Assembly (NCBI GenBank): GCA_020721965.1
Contig: DYLS01000032.1
Span: 1-45,355 of the forward strand
Length of the DNA stretch: 45,355 bases
DNA from: Blastopirellula marina
GTDB taxonomy: Bacteria; Planctomycetota; Planctomycetia; Pirellulales; Thermoguttaceae
Direction of reading: 5' to 3'
The position numbers and the translations under genes were made by a program. This document shows positions 27,564-34,385 of this stretch, piece after piece. Each line of letters starts with the position of its first letter. The first letter of the stretch is position 1. The notes beneath the pieces are model-generated. The model saw only the letters and a list, made by a program, of their open reading frames with translations, was not told where the DNA came from and did no database searches.

Positions 27564-29900
27564 TTACGCGGTCGGCGCCGCGGTCATATAATCCGCGGGC
27601 TGCCGGGCTGGTCCGCCCAGCCACTCCACGGCCTTTGCCAGCAGCGTTCGCGCATCGCACGGCTTGGACAGGTAGTCATCGCATCCCGCTTCCCGACATC
27701 GGCGCTCGTCCTCCGGCATGGCATGGGCCGTGAGCGCAACGATCGGTGTAGCGACGCCTGCCTCGCGCAAAACCCGTACGGCGGTGTAACCATCCATCTC
27801 CGGCATCTGCATGTCCATGAAGATTAGGTGGAAATTCCTTGGGCCGTCGGTGCCAGGCTTTGCCTCGTTATCGGGCTGGCCCAGGACGCGATCGCAGGCC
27901 ACTCGGCCGTTCTCGGCAACGGTCACCTCGGCACCCGCCCTACGTAGCAGGAAGGCGAACAAACGTTGATTGTCTGGGCCGTCTTCCGCCAAAAGGATGC
28001 GGCAGCCGACCGGGAGCGTGGGCAAGGAGGGGCGCCGCGGGCGATCCGGCGTGGGCGAGTCCGCAGCGGCATCGGGGATCGCCTTCAGGCGAGGGATGCC
28101 TTGCAGGGGACCGGGGTCGATGGTCAACGTAAAGCAGCTCCCCTGGCCGATGCGGCTCTGGACCGAGATGTCGCCCCCCAGCAAGCGGGCCAATCTTCGG
28201 CTGACGGCCAGCCCCAAACCGGTGCCACCGAATCGCCGCGAGGTCGATTCGTCGCCTTGGCTGAAAGGCTGAAACAGCCGCGACATCTGCTCCGGCGTCA
28301 TGCCGATACCGGTGTCGCGCACTTCGAAGGCCAGACGTGGATTCCCCTGGTCGTCGGCCGTCAGACCTACACTCAAGGCAACCTCGCCCACCTCCGTGAA
28401 TTTGATGGCATTGCTGAGCAGGTTGATCAGAATCTGCCGCAATCGAACGGGGTCTGTTTGGATCGTCTCGGGATATTCCCCGCTAGCGCCTATGCGAAAG
28501 CCGAGCCTCTTGCTCTCCGCTCGAATCCGCATCAGCGAGAGGACATCCGCGATCAGTTCCACTGTTTTGACGGGCTGCTTGACGACGGTCATCTTGCCCG
28601 CCTCCACCTTGGACAGGTCGAGGATATCGTTGATCAGTTGCAGGAGGTATTGGCCGTTGCGTTGGATGATGCTGACGGCCTCGGTCTGTCTCGAATCCGA
28701 GAGCGTGCCCGCCAGCATCTCCGCATAGCCGAGGATGGCCGTCATGGGCGAGCGGATTTCGTGGCTCATGTTGGCCAGAAACGCCGATTTGGATCGGCTA
28801 GCCTGATCGGCGGCCTCTTTGGCGGCGTGCAGGGCGTCTGCCGTCCGGCGCAGCTCCTCCTCAGACTCCTTCTTTTGCGTAATGTCGTTGAGCGTCAACA
28901 GGATCCGCCGCTCGCTTCCCAAACTGACGGGCACGGCATTCAAGCAGAACCAGTACGCCTGCCGCTTGCCGCGAATCGTCAATTCCCTTTGCAATTCCCG
29001 ATCGTGGATGGCCTGGCCGGTTTGCAGAGCGGTGTTGATGGCGTCCCGGATGGGACAGGACTTGCACGCCTCGCCCGATCCGCAACCGGCGGGGGCTGTC
29101 GCGGCATGAATGCAGCAGAGGCCGTCGCCCGGCTGTGCGCCCAGCCACTCCGCGCCCGACTTGCCAACCAGGTGCTCGGCCACGCGGTTGATGTGCTCGA
29201 CCGCGCCGTCCTCGGCGAGCAGGACGACAGCGGCAGGCACCGCGTTCAGGATCGCGCGGAGATTTTCACTCTCTTGACAATGCTCCACGTTTTGCCGGAG
29301 CAGTTCTTCCTCGCGGCGGCGGCGATCCGTGATATCCACACAAACCGTCGCCAGACGCGTTTTTGTGAGGGGATGAACATAGATGTCGTAATACCGACCG
29401 AACGGGGCGAAGAAGTCCTCGAAGTGTCGCGGCGTACCCGACTCCGCCGCGGCACAGATTTCCGCGAAGTAGCGGGTCTCGCGAAATCCGGGGAAGACCT
29501 CCGTCAGGGGCCGATTGATCACTGACGCGATACTGCGAGCCGTGTGATGCTCAAACGCTTGACTGGCCATTCGAACGACGTCGTCCACGGGTCGGCCGAC
29601 CTCATCCCGAACCAGCTCGTGGAGCGTGATCGCCACTACCGGGTTGGCCAAGAGCATTTGCGTCAGTTGGTGGTGATCTCGGGCCACGCGGTCGAAGCGG
29701 CACCGTTGCCGCCGGGCGAAGGCCAGCACCAGGGCGAAGAACACTAGGAGGACCGCGGCATAGCCCCAGCTCGCCAGCGATGCATGCGCCGCAGCGGGGA
29801 TGACAATCCAAAGTACGGCCGACGCGGCGATCCCTCCGAGGAACAGGTCGCAAGGCGTCCAGCGCCGCGCGTCGTGGTTTGCAACTGAGTACGCTCTCAT
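27564..29900 (-). CDS. Hybrid sensor histidine kinase with two PAS domains and receiver
   Basis: Membrane-anchored hybrid kinase. Two N-terminal transmembrane helices (about 20-40 and 46-61) precede a PAS domain (75-195) and a second PAS domain (210-345) with a Cys/His cluster: C262, C263, H265, C273, C279 and C282. The HisKA domain has FLANMSHEIRSPMTAILGYA with phosphoacceptor His380. The HATPase_c domain has the N box (N497), DTGIGM and GGTGLGLAVSRRL. A C-terminal receiver has Asp696 in MDMQMPEMDG and Lys746. So a phosphorelay from His380 to Asp696 is likely. The signal may be redox or metal sensed through the Cys cluster (inferred). A hairpin in the leader (29925-29940) lies about 25 bases upstream. 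The start, ATG 29900, has AGGA about seven bases upstream. Confidence 0.95.
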   Translation of the reverse strand: MRAYSVANHDARRWTPCDLFLGGIAASAVLWIVIPAAAHASLASWGYAAVLLVFFALVLAFARRQRCRFDRVARDHHQLTQMLLANPVVAITLHELVRDEVGRPVDDVVRMASQAFEHHTARSIASVINRPLTEVFPGFRETRYFAEICAAAESGTPRHFEDFFAPFGRYYDIYVHPLTKTRLATVCVDITDRRRREEELLRQNVEHCQESENLRAILNAVPAAVVLLAEDGAVEHINRVAEHLVGKSGAEWLGAQPGDGLCCIHAATAPAGCGSGEACKSCPIRDAINTALQTGQAIHDRELQRELTIRGKRQAYWFCLNAVPVSLGSERRILLTLNDITQKKESEEELRRTADALHAAKEAADQASRSKSAFLANMSHEIRSPMTAILGYAEMLAGTLSDSRQTEAVSIIQRNGQYLLQLINDILDLSKVEAGKMTVVKQPVKTVELIADVLSLMRIRAESKRLGFRIGASGEYPETIQTDPVRLRQILINLLSNAIKFTEVGEVALSVGLTADDQGNPRLAFEVRDTGIGMTPEQMSRLFQPFSQGDESTSRRFGGTGLGLAVSRRLARLLGGDISVQSRIGQGSCFTLTIDPGPLQGIPRLKAIPDAAADSPTPDRPRRPSLPTLPVGCRILLAEDGPDNQRLFAFLLRRAGAEVTVAENGRVACDRVLGQPDNEAKPGTDGPRNFHLIFMDMQMPEMDGYTAVRVLREAGVATPIVALTAHAMPEDERRCREAGCDDYLSKPCDARTLLAKAVEWLGGPARQPADYMTAAPTA

Positions 29901-30392
29901 TCCAAGGTCCTAACTTACTGTTTCCCGTGCAGTGGCACGGAAGGCGCGAAAGATCATGCCCCAGCGTTGCCGAATCGGGCTAAAAAAGTTTAGGTTAATT
30001 TGCGACAGCGCGCGTGCAAAAAACTGGGCGCCGCTGGGCATCGGCCCTGCGGCTGAGACGACGTGGGTGCCGGGAGCCAGGGGGCAAATGGTCTTTGGGG
30101 CCGGATCGGCCGCTTGATCGACGGCGATATTCTCCCGCGAAAGCCCGAACCGCCAATGCCAGACGGCGGAGGGGCACGCCGTTCCAAAGACTCAAGGCGG
30201 TGTTTTGGTCCGCACAAGCTGGGCGTGGGGATCGTATCTGTTGTATCGATAGCGCCGGCTTGATAGAGTAATGGCGGTGGGTCTTGCGGACGGGTCGTCG
30301 ATGGGGTAAAGCGTGCCGGTGCCCTGAAGACGGGTCTGGGTTCTTCGCCCCGAATCGGCGGTGAGACGCGATGTCCTCGGTTCCGCGTTGGC
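29901..30392. other. Divergent intergenic region between kinase and HNH gene
   Basis: It holds the promoters of both flanking genes. CCGTGC (29925-29930) and GCACGG (29935-29940) form a perfect six-base stem with a four-base loop in the kinase leader. An A-rich patch is at about 29970-30030. Otherwise nothing recognisable; reading frames here have no family-like sequence. Confidence 0.4.
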
Positions 30393-31034
30393 ATGGCACC
30401 GAGCGCGGATTCCCTTTTGCCCGTAAAGGTCCTAAACGTGAACTCGGCGATTTTGCAGCGGCCCACGCTGGTGCTGAACCGCGACTGGCAACCCATCCAC
30501 GTGGCCACCGTGGCCCGGGCGCTGGTGATGGTTTACCAGGGGACGGCCCTGATCGTGGACCCCGACGACTTCAGCATGTACACCTGGTCGGATTGGACCG
30601 AACTGGCGCCGGTGGAGGGCGACCCCTTCATTCAGTCGGTCTCGTTGCGGCTGCGTGTGCCGGAAGTGGTGGCCTTGAAGGACTTCGATCGCGTCCCGTT
30701 TCACACGGTCCCCTTCAGCCGCCGCAACTTGTTCAAGCGGGACCACAACACCTGTCAATATTGCGGACGTCAGCTCGCCGGGGAATTGCTGACCATCGAC
30801 CATGTGATCCCTCGTGCCCGCGGGGGGGAATCGACCTGGGAGAATTGCGTGCTGGCCTGCACGGAGTGCAATCGCCGCAAAGGCTCCCGAACGCCGGAAG
30901 AGGCCGGCATGAGGCTCCGCCGGAAGCCGGTGCGTCCCAAGTGGCGGCCATTGTACGCCTCGCGGGAGATTCGCGTGGAAAGCTGGTCCCGCTTTGTCAG
31001 CGAGGCGTACTGGAACGTGACGCTGGAGAAGTAG
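30393..31034 (+). CDS. HNH endonuclease domain protein
   Basis: Predicted HNH nuclease of a family widespread in planctomycetes and cyanobacteria. The N-terminal part carries LVLNRDWQPIHVATVARALVM. The nuclease core is TCQYCGRQL (zinc-ribbon Cys pair), LTIDHVIPRARGG (catalytic His), then WENCVLACTECNRRKGSRT (second Cys pair and Asn) and PEEAGMRLRRKP. The length of 213 residues fits. The biological role in this family is unproven, possibly DNA repair or mobile-DNA control. The start is uncertain: ATG 30393 lacks a good ribosome-binding site, and GTG 30438 (product starting VNSAILQRPTLVLNRDW) is a plausible alternative. Stands alone downstream of the divergent kinase gene. Confidence 0.88.
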   Translation: MAPSADSLLPVKVLNVNSAILQRPTLVLNRDWQPIHVATVARALVMVYQGTALIVDPDDFSMYTWSDWTELAPVEGDPFIQSVSLRLRVPEVVALKDFDRVPFHTVPFSRRNLFKRDHNTCQYCGRQLAGELLTIDHVIPRARGGESTWENCVLACTECNRRKGSRTPEEAGMRLRRKPVRPKWRPLYASREIRVESWSRFVSEAYWNVTLEK

Positions 31035-31273
31035 CCGATCCGCCCGCCGGACTCTCCCCCGGCAGCCGGTTGGCACGCCAGCCAGCGGCGTGAGTGCGGG
31101 GCACGTTTTGGCGGCCCGACCGGGCCTCGTTTCAACTCTCAGACCCGCGCTGTCCCCGGCGACCTTCTTGGTCTTCGGCGTCTCTCGTATAATCGCTTCT
31201 AGGATCGTTTCCAGGTGGCGATCGCCCCCACGCCGCCCAATCAATGTAATGTCCCTACGTGCGAGAGTTTGCC

Positions 31274-31714
31274 ATGGCCGCCAAGAGCAGGATTCTGATC
31301 GCCGACGATAACCCCACCAACGTGGAGCTGCTGGAGGCGTATCTGGCGGACTTCGATTGCGAAACGGCGGTGGCCGCGGACGGAGTCGACACCCTGCGGC
31401 AAGTCGAGCAGTTCCAGCCCGACGTCATCCTCCTGGACATCATGATGCCGCGGCTCAGCGGTTTCGAGGTCTGCAAGCAACTCAAAACCAATCCTAGCAC
31501 CAAGGACATCATGATTCTGATGGTGACGGCGCTGAACGAGCCGGGCGATATCGAGCGGGCGGTTCAAGCGGGCTGCGATGACTTCCTCAGTAAGCCGGTC
31601 CACAAGCTGGAGCTTCTCAAACGCCTCGACAACATGCTGAAGATCCGGCACATCACCGACGAGGTTGAGCGTCTGCGGGCATACATCGAGCGGATGGAGG
31701 AACACCAGCGCTAG
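31274..31714 (+). CDS. Single-domain response regulator
   Basis: CheY-like receiver without an output domain. Landmarks with the ATG 31274 start: acidic pair D11-D12 (ILIADDNPTNVELL), phosphoacceptor D55 (PDVILLDIMMPRLSG), T85 (MVTALNEP) and K107 (FLSKPVHKLELL). After the receiver, 30 residues form a charged helix (DEVERLRAYIERMEEHQR) that could be a coiled-coil interaction tail. The ORF is open from GTG 31259, but ATG 31274 starts right at the receiver fold and has GAGAG six bases before it. The partner kinase is unknown; the hybrid kinase is 1.4 kb away on the other strand, with the HNH gene between. Confidence 0.92.
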   Translation: MAAKSRILIADDNPTNVELLEAYLADFDCETAVAADGVDTLRQVEQFQPDVILLDIMMPRLSGFEVCKQLKTNPSTKDIMILMVTALNEPGDIERAVQAGCDDFLSKPVHKLELLKRLDNMLKIRHITDEVERLRAYIERMEEHQR

Positions 31715-31799
31715 CTCCGCGGCGGACCCGTCACGGTCGCCAGCGCGTCGGCTTTCGGGAAGGTCTGGGAGTCAACCCCTGTGGGGGACGGAGTCGATC

Positions 31800-32834
31800 A
31801 TGCAGATCGGATTGGTAGGCTATCAAGGCTGCGGCAAGAGCACGCTATTTCACTGGCTGACGGGCGTGGCGCCAGACCCCGCGCTGGCGCACAGCGGCCA
31901 GAGCGCGATGGCCATCTTGCCCGACCCGCGTTTGGAAGAGCTGCGAAAGTTCTACGACGCGAAGAAGGTCACCCCCGCCGCCCTGGAGATAATGGATACG
32001 CCGGGTTTGAGCCGGTCCCATCAGGGGAACGCCGCGAAATTGGCGGTGCTCCGCGACGCGGGCTGCCTGGTGCTGATTGTCCCGGCCTTTGGCGGCGCCG
32101 ATCCGGCCGCGGAGCTGCAATCGTTTCGAGAAGACTTGATCCTGGCGGACCTGGAAATCGTCACCGGCCGCATGCAACGCGTGGAAGAGGCCCTGCGAAA
32201 GCCCCGCGCCAAGCAGGACCGCGAGACGTTCGAGGAAGAACAGGCAGTGCTGCAACGGGTGAAAGAGGGCCTCGAGGCTGGCCGCCCCCTTACCGAGGCC
32301 GATATGCAGCCCCACGAGTTGCGCTATACCCGAGCCTTCCGGCTGCTCAACGAAAAGCCACAATTGGTGGTGGTCAACACGGCCGACGATGAACGGGATT
32401 TTGATCGCTTTGCGGCCGTCCTTCCCGCGGAGTTGCCGGTCTTCGCCGCGCCCTTGGCGCTCGAGGTGGAGCTGGCCGCCATGCCGCCCGATGAACGAGC
32501 CGCCTTCCAGGCCGAACTCGGCGTCGGCGGGGCCGATCGCGGGGAATTGCTGTGGAAGCTGTTGCGGGTATCCGGGCGGCAAACTTTTTTGACGGCGGGG
32601 CAAAAAGAAGTCCGCGCGTGGCTCGTTCGCCGGGGAGCCACGGCGGTCGAAGCCGCCGAGGCCATTCACACCGATTTGGCCAAAGGATTCATCCGCGCCG
32701 AGATCATGAACTACCACGACCTGATCCGCGTGGGGAGCGAACGCGAAATGAAGGCCCAGAATCTCGTGCGACACGAGCACAAGGACTACGTCGTCCACGA
32801 GGATGACATCTTGCTGATTCGGTTCAGCGGCTGA
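31800..32834 (+). CDS. Divergent YchF-like GTPase/ATPase
   Basis: P-loop NTPase related to the YchF subfamily of Obg-like proteins. The N-terminal G domain has Walker A GYQGCGKST (residues 7-15) instead of the usual GLPNVGKST, Walker B-like DTPGLSRS and NTADDE in place of the G4 motif NxxE. Between them sits a helical segment (residues about 110-165), as in YchF. The C-terminal part matches the YchF TGS-type (DUF933) domain: FLTAGQKEVRAWLVRRGATA, then HTDLAKGFIRAEIMNYHDLI and KDYVVHEDDILLIRFSG. YchF is a ribosome-associated ATPase; this paralogue may have another role. ATG 31800 has GGAG six bases upstream; 344 residues. Confidence 0.85.
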   Translation: MQIGLVGYQGCGKSTLFHWLTGVAPDPALAHSGQSAMAILPDPRLEELRKFYDAKKVTPAALEIMDTPGLSRSHQGNAAKLAVLRDAGCLVLIVPAFGGADPAAELQSFREDLILADLEIVTGRMQRVEEALRKPRAKQDRETFEEEQAVLQRVKEGLEAGRPLTEADMQPHELRYTRAFRLLNEKPQLVVVNTADDERDFDRFAAVLPAELPVFAAPLALEVELAAMPPDERAAFQAELGVGGADRGELLWKLLRVSGRQTFLTAGQKEVRAWLVRRGATAVEAAEAIHTDLAKGFIRAEIMNYHDLIRVGSEREMKAQNLVRHEHKDYVVHEDDILLIRFSG

Positions 32835-32854
32835 CCCGGCGGAGATTTTTCCCA

Positions 32855-32972
32855 CCTCGGGCTTACGCTTACGCCCGAGGCTCACACGCCGGCGCGTTCA
32901 TCAACGCACGGCGCCGCGCTATCATCCACGAGCCACCAGCGTATCTTTCGAGCCACCAGCGTAAGCTGGTGG
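32855..32972. repeat. Composite hairpin repeat (type B plus inverted type A)
   Basis: Type B arms: CCTCGGGC (32855-32862) and GCCCGAGG (32873-32880), with a doubled TTACGC loop. Type A arms: CCACCAGC (32953-32960) and GCTGGTGG (32965-32972) with loop GTAA, preceded by a half copy at 32939-32950. The spacer after type B (CTCACACGCCGGCGCG) matches that of the copy at 9726-9828. Confidence 0.85.
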
Positions 32973-33100
32973 TGGAAAACGGCGCAAAAATATAGGACCG
33001 CAATCAGCCACAAACGACAGAATCGCAATTGCGCGGGAATGTTAAATCACGATTACGTAGAGACGACGGAATCGCAGTCAAACGTCTCGCTGATTTTCCA

Positions 33101-33120
33101 CCTCGGGCTTACGCCCGAGG
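33101..33120. repeat. Type B hairpin, single copy
   Basis: CCTCGGGC (33101-33108), TTAC, GCCCGAGG (33113-33120), preceded by TTTTCCA and followed by CTCACACGCTGGC, the same flanks as in the composite copies. No type A partner follows; the LigD-like gene ends 23 bases further on. Confidence 0.85.
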
Positions 33121-33142
33121 CTCACACGCTGGCACATACAGA

Positions 33143-33517
33143 TCATTGCTCTGGGGGCCTTGCGTCCGCCACGTAGCGATGCGTCCAGGTGTCCGAGCCA
33201 GGCCCGCTCCTGATCAATCGAACCGTGCCCCGCCAGCGCAGACCGCGGACCTCCAGTTCCAGCAATCCCTCCGTTCGCCTTAGGATCAAGTACTCTCCCG
33301 CGTCCCAGCGAGTGACCGTGCCGCGATTGCCGGAGATCGGGCCCTCGTATTCCAGGTAGATGCGGCGGTGGTCGGGGAGCTTTTGGGCGGGCAAATCGTC
33401 CGGGGTGTCGGGAGGCCAGGGAATTGCCCAAGTACAAAGGAGTCCGGCCGTTTCCAACAACAAATCCCAGTGCAATCCCCGCGGAGAATCGTGCTTTAGA
33501 ATGACGTATCGTGGCAT
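33143..33517 (-). CDS. Stand-alone LigD-type 3'-phosphoesterase-like protein
   Basis: A 124-residue protein resembling the 3'-phosphoesterase (PE) domain found at the N-terminus of bacterial DNA ligase D, which trims 3' ends during NHEJ. The matching features are MPRYVILKHD, HWDLLLE (two of the conserved metal-site His/Asp positions) and LLCTWAIP, then EYEGPISGNRG and VTRWDAGEY. The start ATG 33517 is chosen because homology begins there; the ORF is open to 33721 but that extension is not family-like and spans a repeat-like patch. No ligase, polymerase or Ku gene is near, so it acts alone or with distant partners. Activity on DNA is inferred from the domain only. Confidence 0.75.
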   Translation of the reverse strand: MPRYVILKHDSPRGLHWDLLLETAGLLCTWAIPWPPDTPDDLPAQKLPDHRRIYLEYEGPISGNRGTVTRWDAGEYLILRRTEGLLELEVRGLRWRGTVRLIRSGPGSDTWTHRYVADARPPEQ

Positions 33518-33863
33518 CGGGGGGCTGACTCCGAAGTCACCGTATTCCTGTTCGGTAAATCGCGCATTTTTCTTGACGCGAGAAAACTTCCGTCTTAAAA
33601 GGCGGACCTGAAGCGGCGATGTCGAGTTCAACGGCGATATTAGAAGACAGTCTATCTCCAACCTCGGGCCCAGGATATGCACGGTGACGCCCGACCTACG
33701 TGTTTTTATGGGCGTCGGCATCGAGGCCGCGACTGATCCTCACCTATTGCGGTGTTCCGTGTGCTGGAATCGTCGCTGCGAATCGGGTTGATTGCGGCTT
33801 GTTCCAACTTGTTGTCCCTTGTGGTCGTCAGTCGTTTTCCGTAGCGGTTCTGTGCTTTTCTAA
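33518..33863. other. Intergenic region
   Basis: Divergent spacer of 346 bp between the LigD-like gene and the small lipoprotein. A degraded type B-like piece (CCTCGGGCC ... GACGCCCGACC) is at about 33661-33696. GGAGG at 33866-33870 is the ribosome-binding site facing ATG 33877. No gene is supported here. Confidence 0.45.
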
Positions 33864-34322
33864 TTGGAGGTGCGTCATGAAGCAACGTTCCACGTCGGCA
33901 AGGCGGCGGATAATCGCCCGGCACGGGTACCTGTGACGGTGACGGTGATGTATCGTGGTGCCCCCGTGGAGGGTGCGACCGTCACCTTGCACCCGGCCGC
34001 GCAGGATGGTAAGCCTGCCTTCGCTACGACGGACTCCCAAGGCCACGCCGTGCTGGGTACCTTTGAGGTGAGCGGCGGCGCGCTGCCGGGCGACTACGCC
34101 GTGACGGTGGTCAAGGCCGAGCAGGCCAGCGGCGGGGCGACTCCGGCGGACGAGGGGGGATCCATGCCCGCCGTCGGCCCGGATGGCACACCGCCCCCGG
34201 CGCAACCCTCCGGCCCACGCCATCTCTTGCCCGCCAAATACGCCGACGTCAACACGTCTGGCTTGCGGAAAACGATCAACGCAACGGGCAACAACGATTT
34301 CACGCTGGAACTGGTCGACTGA
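33864..34322 (+). CDS. Carboxypeptidase-regulatory-like small protein, N-terminus probably damaged
   Basis: Planctomycete-type small surface lipoprotein whose mature part reads DNRPARVPVTVTVMYRGAPV, then EGATVTLHP. This is the usual beta-sandwich opening (VPVTGTVTYKGQPVEGATV in relatives, from memory). The expected start is ATG 33877, with GGAGG six bases upstream, but in that frame translation meets TGA after 19 codons (MKQRSTSARRRIIARHGYL). The mature domain is in another frame, reachable only from a TTG at 33864 without a ribosome-binding site. No hydrophobic signal peptide or lipobox Cys exists in either frame. So a deletion in the signal-peptide region, with frame change, is likely and the protein may not be exported or made. 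The C-terminus (NTSGLRKTINATGNNDFTLELVD) is typical of the family and intact. Confidence 0.65.
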   Translation: MEVRHEATFHVGKAADNRPARVPVTVTVMYRGAPVEGATVTLHPAAQDGKPAFATTDSQGHAVLGTFEVSGGALPGDYAVTVVKAEQASGGATPADEGGSMPAVGPDGTPPPAQPSGPRHLLPAKYADVNTSGLRKTINATGNNDFTLELVD

Positions 34323-34385
34323 CGCACAGCGGCTGCCCAAAGCTGTCCCGTGGCATCGGGAAAGGCCCTAGCGTCCGCGCGGCCC

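Noticed and set aside
27319-27660. Minus-strand ORF between kinase and rnr
   Set aside because: Overlaps the kinase end in another frame, Arg/Ser-rich, no ribosome-binding site and no recognisable motif.
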